NCBI RefSeq assembly: GCF_019613955.1
Contig: NZ_CP080443.1
Coordinates: 1,426,001-1,490,000, forward strand
Direction: 5' to 3'
Length of the DNA stretch: 64,000 nucleotides
DNA from: Chryseobacterium sp. LJ668
GTDB lineage: Bacteria; Bacteroidota; Bacteroidia; Flavobacteriales; Weeksellaceae
A program made the translations under genes and the position numbers. Shown here piece by piece: positions 33,386 through 41,273 of this stretch (within the stretch, counting starts at the first letter, position 1; each line of letters opens with the position of its first letter). The notes beneath the pieces were generated by a model that was not told where the DNA came from, ran no database searches, and was given only the letters and a program-made list of their open reading frames with translations.

Positions 33386-35296
33386 ATGGAAAATATAGGT
33401 ACACAAGGGTTTTCATTTGATCTGCCAAAAGGAAATTCTTCAATCATCAAGGTTATTGGTGTAGGAGGCGGCGGAAACAACGCGCTAAAGCACATGTATG
33501 AAAAAGGAATTCACGGAGTAGATTTCGTCATCTGCAATACAGATGCGCAGACTTTGGATAACAATCCTGTTTCAAACAAGGTTCAGCTAGGAATTACTAT
33601 TACAGAAGGTCTTGGAGCGGGCGCAGATCCTGAAGTAGGTGAAAAGGCAGCAATCGAAAGTATTGAAGAAATCAAGGCAGCAATGGGGCAAAACACCAAA
33701 ATGGTTTTTATCACCGCAGGAATGGGTGGTGGTACCGGTACAGGTGCGGCTCCCGTGATTGCTAAAGTGGCAAAAGATATGGGAATTCTTACAGTAGGTA
33801 TCGTTACCGTTCCATTCAGTTTTGAAGGAAAAAGAAGGCTCGATCAGGCAGAATTAGGACTTGATAAACTAAGAAATAATGTTGATTCATTAATTGTTAT
33901 CAACAACGATAAATTGAGACAGCAATTCGGAAACCTTGGTTTCAAACAAGGGTTTTCTAAGGCCGATGAAGTTTTAACCAATGCGGCAAAAGGAATGGCA
34001 GAGGTTATTACGGGTTACTTTGATGTGAACATTGACTTTAGAGATGCTAAATCTGTGCTTCAAAATTCCGGTACGGCATTAATGTCTACAGGAACTGCTT
34101 CAGGTGAAAACAAAGCCGAAGAAGCCGTGAGAAAAGCATTAGATTCCCCATTATTAAACGATAACAAAATCACAGGGGCTAGAAACGTATTATTGCTGAT
34201 CAGAAGTGGTGTAGAAGAAGCAACCATGGATGAAATCGGGATTATTATGGATTATATCCAGAAGGAAGCGGGCCACACAGCAGACATCATTTTTGGTGTC
34301 GGTGCTGATGAAGAGCTTGGAGATGCAGTAAGTGTATTGGTGATTGCTACAGGTTTTTCAAACGATAACCAGAAGTTTGCAGGACCTACTGAAAAAATCA
34401 GAATCGGTCTGAATGATGCTTTGGAAACACCAAAATCTTCGCCTTTCAAAACCAGAGACGAGAGAGAGGTTACTCCTGAACAAGGATATGATTTTGGAGG
34501 AAAAAATCTTTTCAGATTAGATGACGAAGATCAGTCTACGCCACAATTTAGATCGTCTGTTGAAAAAAAAATGATGATCGACGATGAAGATGTTAAAACT
34601 CAGGTAAAATTCTCTGATAGAGAGGAAGATACATTACAAAGCCCCGTTCAGAGCTGGAGAAATGAAGAATCAAATGCAGAAGAGAATGTCAATTTATTTT
34701 CTCTTGAAGATGACAATGATCCAAACGATCTCGAGATTCAGTCTTTCTCTTTCGATTTTGAAAATAAGAAAGAAGAGTCAAAAAATGAATCATTCAATAG
34801 TTTTTCTGATGAAAAATCTGTTGAATTCAGCTTTACGGTAAACGAACCGATCATTGAACAAAAATCTGATTTCGGACAGCCAAAATACGAGTTTGAAAGT
34901 TCAGGGATTATTGAGAAAAAAACAGAAGAAACAACTCATAAAGTTGAAACATTCTATCAGACACAAGAACAGCCGAAAGCAGAAGAGCAATCTGTTATTG
35001 AAAAAAGAATAGAAACAGAAACTACGAGACATACAGAATCTGAATTTACTTTCGTCAATAAGCCTGCAGATCAGGAAAGAGTGGTAGAAAGAAGAAACAA
35101 ACTGAAAGAATTCAACTCTCGTTACCAGAATTTCGATCATGTAAATGAGTTTGAATCTGTACCTGCTTTCAAGAGAAAAAACATTTCAATTGACGGTGCC
35201 AATGCATCAGACCAAAATATCAGTACGTATCTGTCTGATAACAACGGAAATATGCAGGTCAGAGAAAACAGATTTTTAAATAAAGATGTAGATTAA
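33386..35296 (+). CDS. ftsZ: Cell division GTPase FtsZ
   Basis: From ATG 33386 the protein is 636 residues. Its GTPase domain has VGVGGGGNNA (24-33), NTDAQTL and the tubulin signature GGGTGTG (114-120), ending at about 320. A long acidic/disordered extension of about 300 residues follows, and the last 20 residues (basic and Asn-rich) may be the binding peptide for FtsA. An ATG at 33332 would add 18 residues (MSHSSVIIHQLSIIKNIS) from AT-rich spacer words and is disfavoured. Confidence 0.96.
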   Translation: MENIGTQGFSFDLPKGNSSIIKVIGVGGGGNNALKHMYEKGIHGVDFVICNTDAQTLDNNPVSNKVQLGITITEGLGAGADPEVGEKAAIESIEEIKAAMGQNTKMVFITAGMGGGTGTGAAPVIAKVAKDMGILTVGIVTVPFSFEGKRRLDQAELGLDKLRNNVDSLIVINNDKLRQQFGNLGFKQGFSKADEVLTNAAKGMAEVITGYFDVNIDFRDAKSVLQNSGTALMSTGTASGENKAEEAVRKALDSPLLNDNKITGARNVLLLIRSGVEEATMDEIGIIMDYIQKEAGHTADIIFGVGADEELGDAVSVLVIATGFSNDNQKFAGPTEKIRIGLNDALETPKSSPFKTRDEREVTPEQGYDFGGKNLFRLDDEDQSTPQFRSSVEKKMMIDDEDVKTQVKFSDREEDTLQSPVQSWRNEESNAEENVNLFSLEDDNDPNDLEIQSFSFDFENKKEESKNESFNSFSDEKSVEFSFTVNEPIIEQKSDFGQPKYEFESSGIIEKKTEETTHKVETFYQTQEQPKAEEQSVIEKRIETETTRHTESEFTFVNKPADQERVVERRNKLKEFNSRYQNFDHVNEFESVPAFKRKNISIDGANASDQNISTYLSDNNGNMQVRENRFLNKDVD

Positions 35297-35387
35297 ATTG
35301 CTGCATGCAATAAACATTAAGCAATAAGCTTTCAAATTCGAAAGTTTGTAGCCTACTGCTTATCGCCTAAAGCTTAAAGCCAAAACA

Positions 35388-35834
35388 ATGAGTTTAGAAT
35401 TTACCATAAGTGAAGCAATAAAAACGGCGATGAGAGCAAAAGACAGAGTAGCTTTGGATTCTCTTCGCGCTGTAAAATCGCAGATATTGTTGCTGAAAAC
35501 CGAAGCCTTAGGAGCTGAAGTTTCATCCGAACAGGAAATTGCAATTTTGCAGAGAATGATCAAGCAGCGTAAAGATTCATATGAGCAGTTTACCGCTCAG
35601 GGAAGAAACGATTTGGCAGACGTGGAAGACGCTCAGATGAAAGTCATTGAGAAGTTTTTACCTGCACAATTATCTTCCGAAGAATTGGAAGCTGAAATGA
35701 GGCAGATTATTTCAGAAACCGGTGCCGAATCAATGAAAGATTTAGGCAAAGTAATGGGATTAGCCTCTAAAAATTTAGCTGGAAGATCTGACGGAAAAAG
35801 CATCTCAGAGATGGCTAAGAGATTGCTCTCATAG
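35388..35834 (+). CDS. GatB/YqeY-domain protein
   Basis: The 148-residue protein of the YqeY family has an N-terminal helical half (LEFTISEAIKTAMRAKDRV, TEALGAEVSSEQEIAILQRM) and a C-terminal half with KFLPAQLSSEELEAEM and MGLASKNLAGRSDGKSISEM. The family is related to the tail domain of GatB, the amidotransferase subunit; its role is not settled. It follows ftsZ by 91 bp, which contains the spacer words AAGCTTT and GCCTAAAGC, and ends the operon before a terminator. Confidence 0.9.
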   Translation: MSLEFTISEAIKTAMRAKDRVALDSLRAVKSQILLLKTEALGAEVSSEQEIAILQRMIKQRKDSYEQFTAQGRNDLADVEDAQMKVIEKFLPAQLSSEELEAEMRQIISETGAESMKDLGKVMGLASKNLAGRSDGKSISEMAKRLLS

Positions 35835-35942
35835 TTGATTATTGGCAGTTAAAGATTGATAATTATAATCAACCGACAACCAAAAATCCTCAACCAATTT
35901 TAAAAAACGGATATTCAATTTCTACATATCGATTTGATTGAC

Positions 35943-35977
35943 GAAGCCCGAAACATTAAGTTTCGGGCTTCATTTTT
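35943..35977 (+). terminator. Terminator of the dcw operon
   Basis: Perfect 12-bp stem GAAGCCCGAAAC (35943-35954) / GTTTCGGGCTTC (35960-35971), loop ATTAA, then ATTTTTT. Confidence 0.85.
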
Positions 35978-36260
35978 TAATACTTATAAGAGTTACCATA
36001 AGATATTCTAAAAACTGATGAATGGCAACCTTATACAAATGGGAACTCATTCCATATCCTATCACTAAAAGATGGTATCAATATGAATTTTATTAATAAT
36101 GTTTTCTCACGGGTATTAGTTTTTAGAATCATTTCAAAATTAATAAAAAAATATCAATATTGGAGATATGTTTATAAAAATAATTAACAAACAATGCGAT
36201 TTATATATGTGATTACCATTTTTCATTTTGTTTTGCGAACTAATCAATAGTTTTTATAAA

Positions 36261-36291
36261 TTGACTGATCAGCGAGAATGTTGTAAATTTG
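36261..36291 (+). promoter_or_regulatory. Bacteroidetes-type promoter of the bacilliredoxin gene
   Basis: TTG (36261-36263), 20-nt spacer, TAAATTTG (36284-36291). This is the full TTG-N19/21-TAnnTTTG consensus; the start of transcription is expected near 36298, about 16 nt before the ATG. Confidence 0.65.
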
Positions 36292-36313
36292 TAAATAATT
36301 AAAATAATAAGAA

Positions 36314-36724
36314 ATGTATCCATCAGATTTAGTAATGCCAATGAAGGCTGAGCTTACAAATAAAGGTTTTCAGGATTTAGAAACTCCGGCACAGGTAGAA
36401 GATGCTTTGAAGCAATCAGGTACTACGCTTTTAGTAATCAACTCAGTTTGCGGATGTGCGGCAGGAGCTGCAAGACCGGGAGTAGTTTATTCTTTGACAG
36501 GAGAGAAAAAACCAGATCATTTGACCACTGTATTTGCAGGTTTTGATAAAGAAGCTGTTGATGCAGCCAGAAAACACTTAGCTCCATTTCCTCCGAGCTC
36601 GCCATGTGTGGCTCTTTTCAAAGACGGTGAATTGGTTCACATGTTAGAAAGACATCACATTGAAGGTAATCCTGCAGGAGCAATCGCTGCAAATCTTCAG
36701 GCCGCTTATGATGAATATTGCTAA
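36314..36724 (+). CDS. Bacilliredoxin BrxA/BrxB family (YphP/YqiW) protein
   Basis: The 136-residue thioredoxin-fold protein has the family's Cys-Gly-Cys active site, Cys46-Gly-Cys48 in NSVCGCAAGAARPG, and the conserved FPPSSPCVALFKDGELVHMLER segment with a third Cys. In Bacillus, bacilliredoxins remove bacillithiol from oxidised proteins; whether this organism makes bacillithiol is unknown from the window. The name BrxA is shared with an unrelated BREX phage-defence protein and does not imply that system. It is a single gene with its own promoter and terminator. Confidence 0.92.
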   Translation: MYPSDLVMPMKAELTNKGFQDLETPAQVEDALKQSGTTLLVINSVCGCAAGAARPGVVYSLTGEKKPDHLTTVFAGFDKEAVDAARKHLAPFPPSSPCVALFKDGELVHMLERHHIEGNPAGAIAANLQAAYDEYC

Positions 36725-36751
36725 TAGTTAGTAATTAAAGGCTTTATACAG

Positions 36752-36781
36752 AAACCGTTACAAATTTGTGACGGTTTTTTT
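36752..36781 (+). terminator. Terminator of the bacilliredoxin gene
   Basis: Stem AAACCGTTAC (36752-36761) / GTGACGGTTT (36768-36777, one T-G pair), loop AAATTT, then a T run. Confidence 0.8.
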
Positions 36782-36814
36782 ATTTAAATCATTCGCAGGA
36801 AATTCAAATATGAT

Positions 36815-36822
36815 TATATTTG
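36815..36822 (+). promoter_or_regulatory. -7 box of the GH3-family gene
   Basis: TATATTTG ends 5 nt before ATG 36828, so the mRNA may be leaderless as proposed for mraZ. No -33 element was found at the usual distance. Confidence 0.5.
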
Positions 36823-36827
36823 TTGAA

Positions 36828-38348
36828 ATGGCAACGAAAGCACTTTTCAATACGGTAGTCAATTGGTTTATCCGCCAAAGGATAGATCAGATACAGAATT
36901 TTATGGATCATCCTATCGAAACGCAAAACGGAATTCTGTTTTCACAGTTGTTTCATGCAGAAGATACGGAATATGGTAAGAGATACGGTTTTAATTCGAT
37001 CTCAAGCTATCAGGATTTTAAAAACAAAGTTCCTGTAGTAACCTACGAAGATTTTGAACCTTATATTGAAAAAGCCAGACAAGGGCATAAAGATGTTAGC
37101 TGGCCGGGATATATCAAACATTTTGCTAAATCTTCCGGGACGACCAATGCTAAGAGTAAATTTATCCCAATTTCTGCCGAAAGTTTGGAGTACTGCCATA
37201 TGAAAGCGGGAAAGGATATGGTTTCCATTTATGCTAATAATCATCCTGAAAATCAGCTTTTTACAAATAAAAATCTTCGTCTGGGCGGAAGTTCAGAATT
37301 GTACGCAGATTTTAATACCAAATTTGGAGATCTATCTGCAATTCTGATTGACAATCTTCCTTTTTGGGTGGAAATTACCACTACTCCGAGTAAAAAAGTT
37401 TCCTTAATGGGTGAATGGGAAAGTAAATTGAAAGCTATTACTTCTGAAGTGAAAAATGAAGATGTAGGAAGCATACTTGGAGTACCGAGCTGGATGATGG
37501 TACTTTTGCAGCGAGTTATCAAAGAAACTGATGTCGAAAATATTTCAGAACTCTGGCCAAATCTGGAAGTCTTTTTTCATGGCGGAATCAGCTTTAAACC
37601 ATATAAAGATCAGTTCAAAAAGATTATCGGTAAAAATATCAACTACTACGAAATTTATAATGCTTCTGAAGGTTTCTTTGGAATTCAAGACAGGCCAAAC
37701 AATGATGAAATGCTTCTGATGCTCGATTATGGAATTTTCTATGAATTTATTCCGATGGATCAGTTCCACTGTTCAAATCCGAAAGTTGTAAGTCTGGAAG
37801 AGGTGGAGATCGGAAAAAATTATGCTATGGTCATCACAACAAACGGTGGATTGTGGAGATATCTTATTGGAGATACCGTCATTTTTACGTCAAACAATCC
37901 TTTCAGAATAAAAATTACCGGCAGAACAAAACACTACATCAATGCATTTGGTGAAGAACTGATGATCACCAATGTAGAATCTGCACTGGCAAGAGCATGT
38001 GAAGCCACAAAATCTGCTGTAAAAGACTTTACCGGAGCCCCCATTTTTATGAAAGAAAATGAAAGTGGCGCTCATGAATGGATTTTTGAATTCAGCGAAA
38101 AGCCTGAAAGTCTGGAAGAATTCACAGATGTTTTTGATCAGCATCTGAAGGCGATCAATTCTGATTATGAAGCCAAAAGGTACAATAATATTACTTTGAA
38201 AAAGCCGGTTATTCATGTTGCAAAACCCAATCTTTTCTACTGCTGGCTGGAATCTAAAGGAAAGCTCGGAGGTCAAAATAAAGTGCCCCGTTTGAGCAAT
38301 GACAGAGAATACATCGATCCATTATTACAACTGAATAATCAATCATAA
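36828..38348 (+). CDS. GH3-family acyl-adenylate/amino-acid ligase-like protein
   Basis: The 506-residue protein belongs to the GH3 (auxin-responsive) superfamily of acyl-adenylating enzymes. It has the ATP-binding loop SSGTTNAKSKFIP, the YYEIYNASEGFFGIQ motif, MVITTNGGLWRYLIGDTV and the C-terminal TGRTKHYINAFGEELM. Plant relatives join amino acids to jasmonate or auxin; the bacterial substrates are unknown. The start at ATG 36828 is chosen because upstream starts fall in the preceding terminator and before the -7 box. A terminator follows. Confidence 0.88.
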   Translation: MATKALFNTVVNWFIRQRIDQIQNFMDHPIETQNGILFSQLFHAEDTEYGKRYGFNSISSYQDFKNKVPVVTYEDFEPYIEKARQGHKDVSWPGYIKHFAKSSGTTNAKSKFIPISAESLEYCHMKAGKDMVSIYANNHPENQLFTNKNLRLGGSSELYADFNTKFGDLSAILIDNLPFWVEITTTPSKKVSLMGEWESKLKAITSEVKNEDVGSILGVPSWMMVLLQRVIKETDVENISELWPNLEVFFHGGISFKPYKDQFKKIIGKNINYYEIYNASEGFFGIQDRPNNDEMLLMLDYGIFYEFIPMDQFHCSNPKVVSLEEVEIGKNYAMVITTNGGLWRYLIGDTVIFTSNNPFRIKITGRTKHYINAFGEELMITNVESALARACEATKSAVKDFTGAPIFMKENESGAHEWIFEFSEKPESLEEFTDVFDQHLKAINSDYEAKRYNNITLKKPVIHVAKPNLFYCWLESKGKLGGQNKVPRLSNDREYIDPLLQLNNQS

Positions 38349-38380
38349 GAAAGACTCACTGTTAAGGTGAGTCTTTCTTA
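38346..38380. terminator. Bidirectional terminator between GH3 gene and peptide gene
   Basis: Perfect 14-bp stem TAAGAAAGACTCAC (38346-38359) / GTGAGTCTTTCTTA (38367-38380) between convergent genes. Confidence 0.85.
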
Positions 38381-38391
38381 TTTAAATTTGA

Positions 38392-38559
38392 TTAAATAGA
38401 TCCTGGACATGCAAAAACGGAACATCTTCCGAATGCGTTTCTGCACATATTCCATGCACATCCATCATCTTCATCTTTCGGAACGTAAATTCCTCCGGCT
38501 ACAGTTTTCAAAGTTTCTCTGGTTAGCTTTTTAGCTTTAAGTGTGGCTAATTTTTTCAT
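38392..38559 (-). CDS. GG-leader Cys-rich peptide (bacteriocin-like), orphan
   Basis: The 55-residue frame has start ATG 38559 and stop TAA at 38392. It begins with a basic leader ending in Gly22-Gly23 (MKKLATLKAKKLTR... to TVAGG), followed by a 32-residue core with four Cys (34, 39, 46, 51) in GCAWNMCRNAFGRCSVFACP. The leader layout is that of Chryseobacterium bacteriocin-like peptides, cut after GG by peptidase-containing exporters. No modification or export gene is next to it. It may be modified by the machinery at the right edge of the window or elsewhere, or stay unmodified. Confidence 0.72.
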   Translation of the reverse strand: MKKLATLKAKKLTRETLKTVAGGIYVPKDEDDGCAWNMCRNAFGRCSVFACPGSI

Positions 38560-38643
38560 AATAATTGTTTTGATAATTTAGTACTCTAATATACAATTAT
38601 TATGCGAATAATGTTATGTTTTGGCCAGAAACTTGTGAAGTAT

Positions 38644-39018
38644 TTATTTTTTTAAATCTTCTTTCAGTTTTTTTGCGCCTTCCTCTATTTTAGCAGCTCC
38701 TTTTGCGGCGGCATTCTTTACATCTTTACCGACTTCTTGCGCTCCTGCTTTAATATCTTTTCCCGCTTCATTCAGATTTTCTTTTGTTTTTTGGGCGGTT
38801 TGATCTATTTTTTCTCCCGTTCTGTCTACTGTCGATTTTACATCAGACTTTGCTTTGTCTACTTTTGCGGTATCTACCAAGCCGGTGTGGCTTTCAGTTA
38901 CGGTAGTCGTTATTGATGATCCGTCCGGATTTTCTATCTTTTCTGTTTTGGTGGTAGATTGTGTGCAGCTTACAATAAGTGTTGAGACAGCGATCGCCGC
39001 TAAGATTTGTTTTTTCAT
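38644..39018 (-). CDS. Lipoprotein with LEA-like amphipathic repeats
   Basis: The 124-residue protein has signal peptide with lipobox (IVSCTQ, Cys18). The mature part has a Thr-rich linker (SSITTTVTESHTG) and then 70 residues of Lys/Ala/Glu-rich helix with an 11-residue rhythm (TGEKIDQTAQKTKENLNEAG, DIKAGAQEVGKDVKNAAAKG), like LEA or CsbD-type stress proteins. A role in desiccation or membrane protection is a guess. It is 22 bp downstream of a second lipoprotein gene. Confidence 0.78.
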   Translation of the reverse strand: MKKQILAAIAVSTLIVSCTQSTTKTEKIENPDGSSITTTVTESHTGLVDTAKVDKAKSDVKSTVDRTGEKIDQTAQKTKENLNEAGKDIKAGAQEVGKDVKNAAAKGAAKIEEGAKKLKEDLKK

Positions 39019-39040
39019 TATGTATATTTTTTGTTGAATT

Positions 39041-39382
39041 TTAATTTATCGCCGCCGCAGGAATGGCAGCATTTTCTTTAGCTTTCTGTTTTTTTTCTTC
39101 GTCCTGCTTCTTTTTGTTCTCTTTTTCAAGTTCTTCTGTGATGCGTTTTTCCTCTTTTTCTAATTGTATCGCTTCTTTTAAAGAATCCTGATATTTTTGA
39201 GAAGACATTCTTATCTGGCGTACGATGTCTACGGTAGTTGCTCCTGCTGAAAAAGAGTCTATAGCTGTTGTGTCATACTGAGGCTGTACTGCCTGAATCT
39301 GATCAGCATTTGCTGGTTCACGTTTCGAACAGGCAACTAAAAAAAAGGAAATGATATATCTTCCAGCCAATACTTTTTTCAT
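39041..39382 (-). CDS. Small lipoprotein with charged coiled coil
   Basis: 113 residues: signal peptide ending in FFLVACSKRE (lipid attachment likely at Cys18), a Gln/Asp-rich spacer, then a strongly charged coiled coil of about 40 residues (KEEKRITEELEKENKKKQDE). Its start codon overlaps the end of an in-frame remnant (39379-39534) as ATGA. It is followed by another lipoprotein gene after 22 bp. The function is unknown. Confidence 0.7.
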   Translation of the reverse strand: MKKVLAGRYIISFFLVACSKREPANADQIQAVQPQYDTTAIDSFSAGATTVDIVRQIRMSSQKYQDSLKEAIQLEKEEKRITEELEKENKKKQDEEKKQKAKENAAIPAAAIN

Positions 39383-39534
39383 AGAACTAATTTAAAAAGA
39401 AATTCTGCAATTATAGGATAGTGTTCAGATAATTTTACAAAACACATAACATTTCCTGTTTTTACGTTTGGCATCCAGTGCTGTATTGGTTGGGTATCTA
39501 AATACTGTTGCGCAGCAAGTTTTAAATCATACAA
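39379..39534 (-). pseudogene. C-terminal remnant of a second EEP-family protein
   Basis: Directly behind the TGA of the EEP gene the same frame continues for 51 codons to a TGA at 39379. It contains FVKLSEHYPIIAEF, which matches RSVKLSDHFPVIATF, the C-terminal end of the intact EEP protein upstream. It has no start of its own and no active-site part, so it looks like the tail of a deleted tandem copy, or of a lost neighbour. Confidence 0.55.
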
Positions 39535-40527
39535 TCACTCAATGTTAAATGTAGCAATTACCGGAAAATGATCAGAAAGCTTTACCGAACGGTCAACTTG
39601 GTAGCTTACAGGCTGTATCGTAGGTGACGTAAATATAAAATCTATTCTGATAGGAAATTTGTAATCATGAAAACTGGTTCCGCTACCTTTCCCTACTTCA
39701 AAAAAGGCATCTTTTAGACCGCTTCCTAAATGATAATATTCATAGGAATTCGGAACTGAATTAAAATCTCCAGCCAAAATAACGGGATAGGGAGATTCAT
39801 CAATACTTTTTCTTATGATATTCACTTGCTCTTGATGCATTTTAAAAGTGGGGATCAATCTCCGGACAACATTTTTTATTTTCCGTTCATCTTCGTCGGT
39901 GTTGCCGTTAAGTTTCACCATATTTTTTTCAAACTTGAAAGGCTGGAGGTATATGTTGATGATACGATATGTTTTCCCTTTGATTTGTATATCGCTCTGC
40001 TCTGCATAGGCATTAAATTCTTCATTATACATTCCCGCAAACAGTTCTTTATATCCTGTGGCATTATATCTTGAGTAAGTGGAAACGATAGGTGCTGTAT
40101 GATTTTTTTCAAGATTTTTAAATATGTAGCCTGATCCGGCATCTTCCTGCAGCAAGACGATGTCTGCATTCTGTCGATTGATAAACTCTTGGATGTTTTC
40201 AATTCCTAACTTTCCTCCTTTTACATTTAAACTCACAATCTTTAAGTTAGCGGTTGCTTTACTGTCTGAGGAATAATTAATCCATCTTTTAACAGGATTC
40301 AGAAAAAACAAACCTAAAAACATAAAGACAAACGCCCGCTTTTTCCATGAAAAGATCCAGAAAAAAGTAAATACGCCATATCCTATCATTAATACAGGGA
40401 ATCCTAATGACAGCAGATTAAACCATGGGAAAACCTTTGGCGGAATATAGGCATTTAATAAAACGGCCATCAATAAAAATAATATTCCCAGATGCAGAAT
40501 GAGAAAAAAGAGTCGAAAGATTTTCAC
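39535..40527 (-). CDS. Endonuclease/exonuclease/phosphatase (EEP) family membrane protein
   Basis: The 330-residue protein has an N-terminal membrane part with three hydrophobic helices (about 5-25, 37-56, 64-82). The EEP domain is at about 93-330: SLNVKGGK, DIVLLQEDAG (metal-binding Glu), ILAGDFNSVPNS (about 251-262) and the C-terminal LSDHFPV with catalytic His. Substrates of such EEP proteins range from nucleic acid to phospholipids and inositol phosphates; with this anchor a periplasmic or surface role is likely. It is the last gene of mutL-rhomboid-EEP, with gaps of 5 and 6 bp. Confidence 0.85.
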   Translation of the reverse strand: MKIFRLFFLILHLGILFLLMAVLLNAYIPPKVFPWFNLLSLGFPVLMIGYGVFTFFWIFSWKKRAFVFMFLGLFFLNPVKRWINYSSDSKATANLKIVSLNVKGGKLGIENIQEFINRQNADIVLLQEDAGSGYIFKNLEKNHTAPIVSTYSRYNATGYKELFAGMYNEEFNAYAEQSDIQIKGKTYRIINIYLQPFKFEKNMVKLNGNTDEDERKIKNVVRRLIPTFKMHQEQVNIIRKSIDESPYPVILAGDFNSVPNSYEYYHLGSGLKDAFFEVGKGSGTSFHDYKFPIRIDFIFTSPTIQPVSYQVDRSVKLSDHFPVIATFNIE

Positions 40528-40533
40528 AATATT

Positions 40534-41268
40534 TTAATTAAATCTATATAAATGTTTCCTCCAAATCCTTGCGAGAATAAAACCGACAATCGCTCCTCCA
40601 ACGTGTGCGAGATGGGCAATATTTCCACCACCACCGAAAATTCCCAAATAAATTGATCCTACGATAACGATAGGAAGTACATATTTTACTTTTACTGGGA
40701 TGGGAATAAATAGAATTCCGATTTTTGAGTCCGGATATAGGGTTGCAAATGCAGCAATGACTCCGAAAATGGCTCCTGATGCTCCAACCATTGGAGTTCT
40801 GAGAGCTACATATAGAGTTTGTGATAATTCTTGACCTTTTGCGGTAGTTGCATTAATTTTTAAATCTCCTACATAATTAATATCTGCTTTGGTGAAAATT
40901 TCAGAAGGGTTTAAACCTAACAGTTCCATATCACTAATAATCTTTTGAACTTCTACAAAATTCCATAAATTAAATAGAAAAAATGCTCCTAAACCACTTA
41001 CGAAATAAAGAATTATATATTTTTTATCTCCAAGTGATTGCTCCAGAATAGGTCCGAAACTGTATAGAGTAAACATATTGAAGAGGATATGCATAAAACT
41101 GCCATGCATAAACATATGAGTAACAATCTGCCATGATTTGAAATTTGGAGAAAATGGATAATAGGCAGCAAATATATCGTTGAGCTGAGGTAATAGAAAT
41201 GACGCTATAAAAACAACAACATTTAAAATAATTATATTTCGTGTAATCGGCGGTATATTGTTAAACAT
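40534..41268 (-). CDS. Rhomboid-family intramembrane serine protease
   Basis: The 244-residue protein has six predicted transmembrane helices. Catalytic Ser is in GASGAIFG (about 163-170), catalytic His in HLAHVGGAIVG near the C-terminus, and the first loop carries the HMFMHGSFMHILFNM motif of rhomboids. Between helix 3 and the Ser motif is a soluble insert of about 60 residues (SDMELLGLNPSEIFTKADIN...). It lies between mutL and the EEP gene; coupling to mutL is by transcription, not by known function. Confidence 0.92.
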   Translation of the reverse strand: MFNNIPPITRNIIILNVVVFIASFLLPQLNDIFAAYYPFSPNFKSWQIVTHMFMHGSFMHILFNMFTLYSFGPILEQSLGDKKYIILYFVSGLGAFFLFNLWNFVEVQKIISDMELLGLNPSEIFTKADINYVGDLKINATTAKGQELSQTLYVALRTPMVGASGAIFGVIAAFATLYPDSKIGILFIPIPVKVKYVLPIVIVGSIYLGIFGGGGNIAHLAHVGGAIVGFILARIWRKHLYRFN

Positions 41269-41273
41269 CTCTC

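Larger units (their letters stand above)
35835..36313. other. Gene-free stretch after the dcw operon
   Basis: This 479-bp gap holds the operon terminator (35943-35977), a 12-bp inverted repeat ATTCTAAAAACT (36005-36016) / AGTTTTTAGAAT (36118-36129) enclosing about 100 bp, and the promoter of the bacilliredoxin gene (36261-36291). I found no coding frame. The inverted repeat could be the remnant of a small mobile element. Confidence 0.6.

Noticed and set aside
36314..36724. BREX phage-defence gene brxA
   Set aside because: The name coincides, but the CGC motif and length identify a bacilliredoxin; no other BREX gene is present.
36768..36827. Earlier start of the GH3-family protein
   Set aside because: It would start inside the preceding terminator and before the -7 box.
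37890..38276. Reverse-strand frame of 128 codons within the GH3-family gene
   Set aside because: It lies fully inside a strongly supported gene and shows no domain.
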